Shown here: one piece after another, positions 24,401 to 31,891 of the stretch
Numbering within the stretch: the first letter of the stretch is position 1
Layout: every line of letters starts with the position of its first letter
Source: Microbacterium hydrocarbonoxydans
GTDB taxonomy: Bacteria; Actinomycetota; Actinomycetes; Actinomycetales; Microbacteriaceae
Direction of reading: 5' to 3'
NCBI RefSeq assembly: GCF_011752045.1
Contig: NZ_JAAKXW010000001.1
Location: forward strand, 496,001 to 560,000
DNA: 64,000 bases
Translations under genes and position numbers: made by a program
Notes under the pieces: model-generated
The model's input: the letters and a program-made list of their open reading frames with translations, nothing else
Told to the model about the DNA's origin: nothing
The model's database searches: none

Positions 24401-26953
24401 GTGCCTGGAGAGAACCTCACCCGCATCGAAGCGCAGGAGCGCCGCGACGTCATCGACACGCAGTCGTACGAAGTCGCCCTCGATCTGACGAAGGGTGCCG
24501 AGGTCTTCGGTTCTCGCAGCGTCGTCCGCTTCACGGCGACGCCCGAGAGCTTCACCTTCATCGACCTGATCGCCCGCGAGGTCCGCGAGATCTCCCTCAA
24601 CGGCGAGCAGCTGGACCCCAGCGAGGTCTACGCCGACGCGCGCATCGCGCTGTCGAACCTGCAGGCCGAGAACGTGCTCGTGGTCGACGCCGACTGCGTC
24701 TACACGAACACCGGCGAGGGACTGCACCGTTTCGTCGATCCCGTCGACGGCGAGGTCTACCTGTACTCGCAGTTCGAGGTGCCCGATTCCCGCCGCGTGT
24801 TCGCGGTCTTCGAGCAGCCCGACCTGAAGGCGACGTTCCAGTTCACCGTCACCGCGCCCGCCGCGTGGAAGGTCGTGTCCAACTCCCCCACGCCCGAGCC
24901 GATCGTCCACGACGACAAGTCGGTCGCCACCTGGGGCTTCGAGCCCACCCCGCGCATCTCCTCGTACATCACGGCCCTCGTCGCGGGCCCCTACGAGGCC
25001 ACCTTCTCTGAGCTGACCAGCGCGTCCGGCCAGGTGGTCCCGCTCGGGGTCTACGGCCGCAAGAGCCTGTGGCAGCACCTCGACGCCGACTACATCTTCG
25101 ACAAGACCCGCGAGGGCTTCGCCTACTTCGAGTCGAAGTTCGGCGTCCCCTATCCGTTCGCGAAGTACGACCAGCTGTTCGTGCCGGAGTTCAACGCCGG
25201 CGCCATGGAGAACGCGGGCGCGGTCACCTTCACCGAGACGTACGTCTTCCGCAGCAAGGTGACGGATGCCGTCAAGGAGCGGCGCGTCGTCACGATCCTG
25301 CACGAGCTCGCCCACATGTGGTTCGGCGACCTCGTCACCATGAAGTGGTGGAACGACCTCTGGCTGAACGAGTCGTTCGCCGAGTGGGCGTCGACCATCG
25401 CGACCGCCGAGGCCACCGAGTGGACCGAGGCGTGGACGACGTTCAACGCGATGGAGAAGACCTGGGCCTACCGCCAGGACCAGCTGCCCTCCACGCACCC
25501 GATCGTCGCCGAGATCAACGACCTCGAAGACGTCCAGGTCAACTTCGACGGCATCACCTACGCCAAGGGCGGCTCCGTCCTCAAGCAGCTCGCCGCCTGG
25601 GTGGGCATCGAGGCGTTCTTCGCCGGCGTCTCCCAGTACTTCCAGAAGCACTCCTGGGGCAACACCGAGCTCAGCGACCTGCTCGTCGAGCTCGAGGCCA
25701 CCAGCGGCCGCGACCTCGGCACCTGGTCGAAGAAGTGGCTGGAGACCGCGGGCGTCAACACGCTGGAGCCGGTCATCGCGGAGGACGCCGACGGCACGAT
25801 CTCGCGCTTCGCCGTGACGCAGACCGCCCCGGCCGACTACCCGACCATCCGTCCGCACCGCCTCGGCATCGGCTTCTACACGCTGCAGGACGGCGCGCTG
25901 GTCCGCTCGCACTACGCCGAGGTCGACGTCGACGGAGATCGCACCGAGATCCCCGAGCTGCACGGCCTCAAGCGCCCCGACCTCGTCCTCCTCAACGACA
26001 ACGATCTCGCGTACGCGAAGATCCGCCTGGACGAGCGCTCGCTCGCCACCGCCATCGCGCACCTCGCCGACATCAGCGACCCGCTGGCCCGCTCCCTCGT
26101 CTGGGGCGCCGCATGGGACCAGACCCGCGATGCGGAGAGCAAGGCGTCCGACTACATCGACCTGGTCCTCGGCAACATCGGCCGCGAGAGCGAGTCCACC
26201 ACCGTGCGCACGACGCTCGCGCAGCTGCGCACCGCCGCGACGCTCTACGTCGCCCCGGAGCGCCGTCTGGAGGCGCGCCAGAAGGTCGCGGACGGGCTGT
26301 GGGCCCTCGCCGAGGGCGCGGAGGGGGGCAGCGACAGCCAGCTGCAGTTCGTCACCGCCTTCGCCGGCTCCCTCGTGACCCCGGAGCACGCGGGCATCGT
26401 CGGACGCCTGCGCTCGGGTGAGAGCACGCTGCCCGGCCTGGAGATCGATGCCGACCTCAGCTGGCAGCTGCTCGTCGGCCTCGCCACGATCGGCGCGACG
26501 GATGCCGCCACGATCGACGCCGCGCTCGCGGCTGACAACACCGCCAAGGGTGCGGAGTTCGCCGCGCAGGCACGGGCGGCGCTGCCCGATCTCGAGTCGA
26601 AGAAGGCCGCCTGGGCATCCCTGATCGAGCGCGACGATGCCCCGAACACGATCGTGCGCTCCGCGGCGCTCGGCTTCGTGCACCCTGCGGGCGTCGAGGT
26701 CCTCGGCGAGTTCGTGCCCTCGTACTTCGACATGCTGCTGCCGATCTGGGAGTCGCGCACGTACCAGATCGCGCAGTACCTGATCGTCGGGCTGTTCCCG
26801 ACCGCGCTGGCGAACGCCGCGCTGCGCGACGCGACCCGCGCCTGGCTGTCCGCGCACCAGGATGCCGCACCCGCCCTCCGCCGTCTCGTGATGGAGAACC
26901 TCGCCGACGTCGAGCGCTCCCTCGCCGCGCAGTCTCGCGACGCCGACGACTGA
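24401..26953 (+). CDS. pepN: Aminopeptidase N (M1 family metallopeptidase)
   Basis: An 850-residue M1 aminopeptidase. The exopeptidase motif GAMEN is at residues 267-271, and the zinc site HELAH at 301-305 with the third ligand Glu324 in LNESFAEW, so all catalytic residues are intact. A C-terminal helical domain of about 400 residues (ERAP1-C-like) follows. The start is a GTG at 24401 with GGGAG about 8 nt upstream. Its length matches actinobacterial PepN. It releases N-terminal amino acids from peptides in the cytoplasm. A TAGGCT at 24325-24330 could be the -10 of its promoter, giving a leader of about 64 nt. Confidence 0.95.
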   Translation: MPGENLTRIEAQERRDVIDTQSYEVALDLTKGAEVFGSRSVVRFTATPESFTFIDLIAREVREISLNGEQLDPSEVYADARIALSNLQAENVLVVDADCVYTNTGEGLHRFVDPVDGEVYLYSQFEVPDSRRVFAVFEQPDLKATFQFTVTAPAAWKVVSNSPTPEPIVHDDKSVATWGFEPTPRISSYITALVAGPYEATFSELTSASGQVVPLGVYGRKSLWQHLDADYIFDKTREGFAYFESKFGVPYPFAKYDQLFVPEFNAGAMENAGAVTFTETYVFRSKVTDAVKERRVVTILHELAHMWFGDLVTMKWWNDLWLNESFAEWASTIATAEATEWTEAWTTFNAMEKTWAYRQDQLPSTHPIVAEINDLEDVQVNFDGITYAKGGSVLKQLAAWVGIEAFFAGVSQYFQKHSWGNTELSDLLVELEATSGRDLGTWSKKWLETAGVNTLEPVIAEDADGTISRFAVTQTAPADYPTIRPHRLGIGFYTLQDGALVRSHYAEVDVDGDRTEIPELHGLKRPDLVLLNDNDLAYAKIRLDERSLATAIAHLADISDPLARSLVWGAAWDQTRDAESKASDYIDLVLGNIGRESESTTVRTTLAQLRTAATLYVAPERRLEARQKVADGLWALAEGAEGGSDSQLQFVTAFAGSLVTPEHAGIVGRLRSGESTLPGLEIDADLSWQLLVGLATIGATDAATIDAALAADNTAKGAEFAAQARAALPDLESKKAAWASLIERDDAPNTIVRSAALGFVHPAGVEVLGEFVPSYFDMLLPIWESRTYQIAQYLIVGLFPTALANAALRDATRAWLSAHQDAAPALRRLVMENLADVERSLAAQSRDADD

Positions 26954-27019
26954 CGCTCCGGCTCTCTCACGTTCAGGCCTCTGCCGCGGCGCGTCCAGCC
27001 CGCGCAGAGGCCTGATCGT

Positions 27020-27025
27020 TACTAT
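27020..27025 (+). promoter_or_regulatory. -10 element of the mscS-glbO-flavoprotein operon
   Basis: TACTAT matches the bacterial -10 consensus well. Transcription would begin at about 27032, leaving at most two bases before the ATG at 27034. Confidence 0.55.
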
Positions 27026-27033
27026 CTGAAGTG

Positions 27034-28098
27034 ATGCTGCCCTTCGAAACGACCCCGCCGCCTGACCCGACCGACCCCAGCACCTGGGCGAAGGTGCTGA
27101 AGGTGCTCATGGACGTCGGCGGGAGCCTGCTCACCGTCGCCATCATCATCGCCAGCTGCGTGGCAGCGGCGTTCGTGCTCCGGTTCGTCATCCGACGGGT
27201 CGTGCACCGGATCGTCGACAGCGCCAAGTCGAAGGCATCCGTCGACGACACGCAGGCCCTCGAGCGCTCCCCGCTCGCCGACATGCGACTCGTGCAGCGC
27301 ACGCGCACGCTCGGCACCATCCTGCAGAACATCGTGAACGTGATGCTCGTCGTCATCGCAGTGGTGCTGGTGATCAACTTCCTGGCCCCGAGCCTGCTCG
27401 GCTCGCTCACGCTCCTCACCGCCGCCGTCGGCGCGGGTCTCGGCTTCGGGGCGCAGAACATCGTCAAAGATGTGCTGAACGGCATGTTCATCGTCGCGGA
27501 GGACCAGATCGGCATCGGCGATGTGGTCGACCTCGGCCTCGCCACCGGCGTGGTCGAGTACGTCAGCGTCCGGATCACGCAGGTCCGCGACGTGAACGGC
27601 ACGCTCTGGTACGTGCGCAACGGCGAGGTGCTGCGGATCGGCAACATGTCGCAGGGCTGGGCCCGCGCCATCATCGACCTCGGCGTGCCGGCCGACTCCG
27701 ATCTGGAGCTCGTCGAGCAGACGATGCTGGAGACGGCGCAGGGGCTCGCCAAGGACCCGAAGTGGCGCACCCGCATCGTGGAGAAGCCCGAGCTGTGGGG
27801 GCTGGAGTCGATCGGCGGCGACGCACTGGTCGTCCGCATCGTCATCAAGGCGCGCGCCAACGCCAAGGACGACGTCGCGCAGGAGCTCCGGCGCCGGCTG
27901 CGCGCCGCGCTGATCGAGAAGGAGATCGCGGTGCCGAGCCTGGTGGACGTCGTCCCGACGGGTCTCGACGGCGCCCGGCGGGTGCGCGGCGCCAACCCGC
28001 CGAAGACCCGCCCGAATGCGATCACCGGCGTGCCGCCGGTGCCCGAGCGCGGGATCTGGCGGCGCAAGAAGACCACCGGCGAGGGAGACGCGAAGTGA
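27034..28098 (+). CDS. MscS-family small-conductance mechanosensitive channel
   Basis: A 354-residue channel with three membrane helices (about residues 30-52, 99-120 and 123-145). The pore-lining third helix is followed by the family signature LGFGAQNIVKDVLNGMFI, and then the beta domain (IGIGDVVDLG) and alpha-beta cytoplasmic vestibule. It releases solutes during osmotic downshock. The ATG at 27034 is preferred to the GTG one codon earlier because the -10 at 27020-27025 would place the transcript start between them. It shares a 4-nt overlap with the globin gene. The basic C-terminal tail (RRKKTTGEG) is not conserved. Confidence 0.92.
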   Translation: MLPFETTPPPDPTDPSTWAKVLKVLMDVGGSLLTVAIIIASCVAAAFVLRFVIRRVVHRIVDSAKSKASVDDTQALERSPLADMRLVQRTRTLGTILQNIVNVMLVVIAVVLVINFLAPSLLGSLTLLTAAVGAGLGFGAQNIVKDVLNGMFIVAEDQIGIGDVVDLGLATGVVEYVSVRITQVRDVNGTLWYVRNGEVLRIGNMSQGWARAIIDLGVPADSDLELVEQTMLETAQGLAKDPKWRTRIVEKPELWGLESIGGDALVVRIVIKARANAKDDVAQELRRRLRAALIEKEIAVPSLVDVVPTGLDGARRVRGANPPKTRPNAITGVPPVPERGIWRRKKTTGEGDAK

Positions 28099-28544
28099 CC
28101 TTCTACGACGAGGTCGGCGGCATGGCCACCTTCGAGCGCATCGTGAGCGTGTTCTACCGCGAGGTGGCGCTCGATCCCGTGCTGAAGCCGATGTACCCCG
28201 AGGAGGACCTCGGGCCGGCGGCGGAGCGCCTCACGCTGTTCCTCGCCCAGTACTGGGGCGGCCCCACGACCTACGGCGAGACCCGCGGGCACCCGCGTCT
28301 GCGCATGCGCCACATGCCGTTCCACGTGGACCCCGACGCCCGGGATCGTTGGCTGCGTCACATGCGCACCGCCGTGGATGAGGCGCAGTTGTCGCCCCTG
28401 CACGAATCGACGCTCTGGGACTACCTCGAGCGCGCCGCCTATGCCATGGTGAACACATTCGAACCGTCCGGCATCGGCGCGGCAGCCGACGGACGGCCGC
28501 CGCTCGAGACCCGCACACGTCAGGATTCCACGGAGAGCACATGA
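28095..28544 (+). CDS. glbO: Group II truncated haemoglobin (TrHbO-like)
   Basis: A 149-residue 2-on-2 globin. It aligns closely with mycobacterial GlbO: FYDEVGG at the N-terminus, Tyr21 (B10), Tyr34 (CD1) in YPEEDL, QYWGGPTTY, the proximal His73 in HPRLRMRHMPF, and Trp86 (G8). The last 20 or so residues, rich in Gly, Arg and Thr, extend beyond the usual 128-residue form. TrHbO binds oxygen tightly and can use peroxide or react with NO. It starts at a GTG overlapping the mscS stop and overlaps the flavoprotein start. That flavoprotein is not an obvious reductase partner but is co-expressed. Confidence 0.94.
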   Translation: MTFYDEVGGMATFERIVSVFYREVALDPVLKPMYPEEDLGPAAERLTLFLAQYWGGPTTYGETRGHPRLRMRHMPFHVDPDARDRWLRHMRTAVDEAQLSPLHESTLWDYLERAAYAMVNTFEPSGIGAAADGRPPLETRTRQDSTEST

Positions 28545-30199
28545 CGACCACGCCCCTGTCCGCAGACGTCCTGGTGATCGGGTGGGGGCTGGCCGGGCTG
28601 GTCGCGGCGGCGGAGGCGCTGGATGCCGGCCGCCGCGTCGTCATCGTCGACCAGGAGCCGCGCACGAACCTCGGCGGGCAAGCCTGGTGGTCGTTCGGCG
28701 GGCTCTTCCTCATCGATTCCCCCGAGCAGCGCCGGATGGGCATCCGGGACTCCCTGGCGCTCGCGACTCAGGACTGGTTCGGCAACGCCGGCTTCGACCG
28801 CCCCGAGGACCACTGGCCGCGACGCTGGGCCGAGGCGTACCTCGACTTCGCCTCCGGCGAGAAGCGCGCCTGGCTGCGCGAACGCGGCGTCGGGTTCTTC
28901 CCCGTGGTCGGCTGGGCCGAGCGCGGCGGCTACGGGGCGCTCGGGCCGGGCAACTCGGTGCCGCGCTTCCACATCACCTGGGGCACCGGTCCTGGGGTCG
29001 TCGCTCCCTTCGCCGCCGCCGTCGAGCAGGGTGAGAGAGAAGGTCGGGCGACGATCCTCCCCCGTCACCGCGTCACCGAGCTCCTCGTCACCGGCGGCAC
29101 GGTCACGGGGGCGCGCGGCGGCATACTGGCGTCCAGCGGCGCCGCACGCGGTGAGGAGTCCTCGCGCGACGTCATCGGCGATTTCGAGATCGTCGCGGGT
29201 GCGACGATCGTCGCCTCCGGGGGCATCGGCGGCAACCACGATCTGGTGCGCGCATTCTGGCCGGATCGGCTCGGCACGCCGCCCGAGCACATGCTCACCG
29301 GCGTCCCCGCCTACGTGGACGGCTCGATGCAGGCCGTCAGCTCCGCCGCCGGGGCGCGCCTGATCAACGGCGATCGGATGTGGCACTACGTGGAGGGCAT
29401 CCGGAACTGGAATCCGGTGTGGCCGGCGCACGGCATCCGGATCCTGCCCGGTCCGTCGTCGCTCTGGTTCGACGCCACTGGCCACCGGCTTCCCGTGCCC
29501 CTCTTCCCCGGGTTCGACACGCTGGGCACCCTCGCCCATCTGCGCTCGACGGGGCATGACCACTCATGGTTCGTCACCTCACGTCAGATCGTCGAGAAGG
29601 AGTTCGCACTCTCCGGAAGCGAGCAGAATCCCGACCTCACCGGCAAGGACATCCCGCTGCTGCTGAAGTCCCGGCTGGCGAAGGGACCGACAGGTCCTGT
29701 GCAGGCGTTCCTCGATGAGGGCGAGGACTTCATCGTCGAGAACGACCTCGAGACGCTTCTCGAGCAGATGCGCCGGCATCCGGGCGGTGAGCTCCTGGAC
29801 ATCGATCGCGTCCGCCGGGAGGTGGTCGCCCGCGATCGGGAGATCGACAACGAGTTCGCGAAGGACGCCCAGATCGGGATGCTGCGCTCGATGCGCGGAT
29901 ACCGGGGCGATCGGCTGATCCGCACCGCGGCCCCGCATCGGCTGCAGGACCCGGCTGCCGGTCCGCTCGTCGCCGTGCAGCTCCACGTCCTCACGCGGAA
30001 GTCCCTCGGCGGCATCAACACCGACCTCGACGGGCGCGCGCTGGATGCCGGCGGCGCAGTCATCCCGGGGCTCTACGCCGCGGGAGAGGCGAGCGGCTTC
30101 GGCGGCGGGGGCCTGCACGGCTACCGCGCGCTCGAGGGCACGTTCCTCGGCGGCTGCCTGTTCTCCGGACGGCAGGCCGGCAGGGCCGCCGCCGGCTGA
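28541..30199 (+). CDS. FAD-binding dehydrogenase (fumarate reductase/KstD-like flavoprotein)
   Basis: A 552-residue flavoprotein. The Rossmann FAD motif is DVLVIGWGLAGLVAAAEA (residues 9-26), and the second FAD region near the C-terminus is GLYAAGEASGFGGGGLHGYR and LEGTFLGGCLFSGR. It belongs to the FAD-dependent oxidoreductase-2 group, close to mycobacterial Rv0785-like FAD-binding dehydrogenases. Relatives are fumarate reductases and 3-ketosteroid dehydrogenases, but the substrate here is unknown. The ATG overlaps the globin stop (ATGA), making it the last gene of a tightly coupled three-gene operon. Confidence 0.9.
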   Translation: MTTTPLSADVLVIGWGLAGLVAAAEALDAGRRVVIVDQEPRTNLGGQAWWSFGGLFLIDSPEQRRMGIRDSLALATQDWFGNAGFDRPEDHWPRRWAEAYLDFASGEKRAWLRERGVGFFPVVGWAERGGYGALGPGNSVPRFHITWGTGPGVVAPFAAAVEQGEREGRATILPRHRVTELLVTGGTVTGARGGILASSGAARGEESSRDVIGDFEIVAGATIVASGGIGGNHDLVRAFWPDRLGTPPEHMLTGVPAYVDGSMQAVSSAAGARLINGDRMWHYVEGIRNWNPVWPAHGIRILPGPSSLWFDATGHRLPVPLFPGFDTLGTLAHLRSTGHDHSWFVTSRQIVEKEFALSGSEQNPDLTGKDIPLLLKSRLAKGPTGPVQAFLDEGEDFIVENDLETLLEQMRRHPGGELLDIDRVRREVVARDREIDNEFAKDAQIGMLRSMRGYRGDRLIRTAAPHRLQDPAAGPLVAVQLHVLTRKSLGGINTDLDGRALDAGGAVIPGLYAAGEASGFGGGGLHGYRALEGTFLGGCLFSGRQAGRAAAG

Positions 30200-30202
30200 G
30201 GG

Positions 30203-30868
30203 CTACTCCGCCGAGCCCGTTCCGCGCACGGCCGTGAGCCCGGTGGCGACGGGGCCGCGCGCGAGGACGTGCCCACGGCGGAACGGCAGACGGGTCCAGC
30301 GGCCGGAGCGCAGCACCGGGACCTCCTCCTCGCCCGAGATGAAGCCGAAGGCGTCAGCGGCGAAGGCCACACCGCGCGGAAGACCGCCGAGGTCCTCGTC
30401 GGGCTCCCCCCAGATGGCGGCGCGGAGGGCTCGCACGGCCTCCTCCCCCGCCCCTGGCGCCGCGCCGCGGGCGACGGCGCTGATGCCCCACTGCGCGCGC
30501 TGCGCGATGAGGGATGCCGGCAGCGTCGCGGTCTGCTCCCACGCTCCCCGCGGCGGGGCGACGCCGGCCCAGGCCGGAGAGAGCCCCGTCTCCGGGAGCG
30601 CGAGCGCGCGGTCGTCGTCTGTGGTCCCGAGCGAGCCGACGACGACGTCGCACTCGAGCTCGGGGTCCGCGTGCACGATCCGCATCGCGAGCACCGTCGG
30701 CGTGTGATCGAAGAGACCGTGCGGGGCGAGTGCGGCGGCCGTGAGCGCGAGGACCCCGCGCGCCGCCTGCAGCCGGACCCCCTCGTCGCCGATCCGGGAC
30801 GCCCTGCCGAAGAAGGTCAGGACGTCCTTGGACGTGTCGGCGTCGGCGAGGAGCAGGTGATGCGGCAC
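30203..30868 (-). CDS. Conserved hypothetical protein
   Basis: A 221-residue soluble protein starting at GTG (VPHHLLLADADTSKDVLTFF). Notable stretches are DPELECDVVVGSL, GLSPAWAGVAPPRG, IAQRAQWGISAVARG and GVAFAADAFGFISGEEE. It looks like a conserved actinobacterial protein, but I recognise no named domain or catalytic motif. It is divergent from tesB. A TAGTTT -10 on the minus strand lies 7 nt before the GTG, and GAGGG sits between them, so it may be leaderless or nearly so. The longer open frame upstream is the shadow of tesB. Confidence 0.7.
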   Translation of the reverse strand: MPHHLLLADADTSKDVLTFFGRASRIGDEGVRLQAARGVLALTAAALAPHGLFDHTPTVLAMRIVHADPELECDVVVGSLGTTDDDRALALPETGLSPAWAGVAPPRGAWEQTATLPASLIAQRAQWGISAVARGAAPGAGEEAVRALRAAIWGEPDEDLGGLPRGVAFAADAFGFISGEEEVPVLRSGRWTRLPFRRGHVLARGPVATGLTAVRGTGSAE

Positions 30869-30874
30869 GCCCTC

Positions 30875-30881
30875 TAAACTA
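30875..30881. promoter_or_regulatory. Overlapping divergent -10 elements (tesB and hypothetical gene)
   Basis: CTAAACTAG reads TAAACT on the plus strand (30875-30880) and TAGTTT on the minus strand (30876-30881). The plus element would serve tesB with a leader of about 33 nt, and the minus element would serve the leftward gene with a start 7 nt away. Confidence 0.45.
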
Positions 30882-30919
30882 GCAATGCCAGCGGCGGACG
30901 CAGTCGCGGGAAGGAACTC

Positions 30920-31819
30920 ATGCGCCCCACCGAGCCAGATGACCACGCCGTCCGCACCGTCCGGCAGCTGCTCGACGTGCTCGATCTGGACGCGACGCAG
31001 GCTCGCACGACCGAGGACATCTTCACCGGGTCGTCGCACCCGATGCCGTCCGGCCGGATCTACGGCGGTCAGGTGCTGGCGCAGACCCTGCTGGCCGCGG
31101 AGCGGACGCTCCCGGAGGATCGCGCCGTCCACTCGATGCACGGCTACTTCCTCCGCCCCGGCGACGCCACGCAGGGCCTCACGATCGCCGTCGACCGCAT
31201 CCATGACGGACGCTCGTTCTCGACGCGCCGTTCGCAGGCGTATCAGAACGGCGTGCCGATCTTCTCGATGATCGCGTCCTTCCAGGACGCGGACCCGGGA
31301 CTGGAGCACGCCGTGCCCATGCCGGAGGACGTCCCCTCCCCCGAATCTCTGCTCTCCGACGAAGACCGGGTCGACGGGCTGCCGCCGGGAACCAGCAGGA
31401 TGCTCAGCGACCGCGCCGCCGACATCCGTCATGTCGAGGCGCCGCTGTTCCTGCCGAGCGACGAGAAGCGCGTGCCGCACCAGTGCGTGTGGATGCGGAT
31501 GCGCGCCCCGCTGCCGGACGACCCTCGACTGCACCGCGCCGCGCTCGCCTACCTGAGCGACATGACGATCCAGGAGTCGATCCTGCGCGCACATGGCGTG
31601 TACTGGGCGCTGCCCGGCCTCAAGGTCGCGAGCCTCGACCACGCGATGTGGTGGCATCGGCCGGCCCGCGTCGACGAGTGGCTGCTGTACGTGCAGGAGT
31701 CGCCGAACGCGCGCGGCGGGCGGGGCCTCGCGAACGGGCGGATCTACACGCGGGACGGAGAGCTCGTGGCCACAGTGGCGCAGGAGATCATGATCCGAGT
31801 GCCGGACGCGCAGTCCTGA
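30920..31819 (+). CDS. tesB: Acyl-CoA thioesterase II
   Basis: A 299-residue double-hotdog thioesterase hydrolysing acyl-CoA to free acid and CoA. The N-terminal hotdog has RIYGGQVLAQTLLAAERT and MHGYFLRPGD. The C-terminal hotdog has YLSDMTIQESILRAHG and LDHAMWWHRP, with the Asp, Thr and Gln active-site residues of TesB in expected places. AAGGAA lies 5 nt before the ATG. The length is normal for the family. Directly after the stop comes a TGAC tandem repeat and a strong hairpin that separates it from the convergent giant gene. Confidence 0.95.
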   Translation: MRPTEPDDHAVRTVRQLLDVLDLDATQARTTEDIFTGSSHPMPSGRIYGGQVLAQTLLAAERTLPEDRAVHSMHGYFLRPGDATQGLTIAVDRIHDGRSFSTRRSQAYQNGVPIFSMIASFQDADPGLEHAVPMPEDVPSPESLLSDEDRVDGLPPGTSRMLSDRAADIRHVEAPLFLPSDEKRVPHQCVWMRMRAPLPDDPRLHRAALAYLSDMTIQESILRAHGVYWALPGLKVASLDHAMWWHRPARVDEWLLYVQESPNARGGRGLANGRIYTRDGELVATVAQEIMIRVPDAQS

Positions 31820-31833
31820 CTGACTGACTGACT
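31817..31833 (+). repeat. TGAC tetranucleotide tandem repeat at the tesB stop
   Basis: The tesB stop TGA begins four tandem TGAC units. Because the unit length is four, the repeat puts TGA stops in all three plus frames immediately after tesB. This prevents readthrough, and could also be a short slippage-prone tract. Confidence 0.8.
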
Positions 31834-31876
31834 GGCGGGTCGGGACCCCCGGGGGAGGTAGGGCCCGACCCGCCAG
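31832..31876. terminator. Bidirectional hairpin terminator between tesB and the giant gene
   Basis: CTGGCGGGTCGGG and its exact complement CCCGACCCGCCAG form 13-bp arms around a 19-nt loop that itself contains CCCCCGGGGG. It lies between the two convergent stops, 13 nt after tesB and 15 nt after the giant gene. Confidence 0.85.
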
Positions 31877-31891
31877 AGCTTGCGGGGCGGC

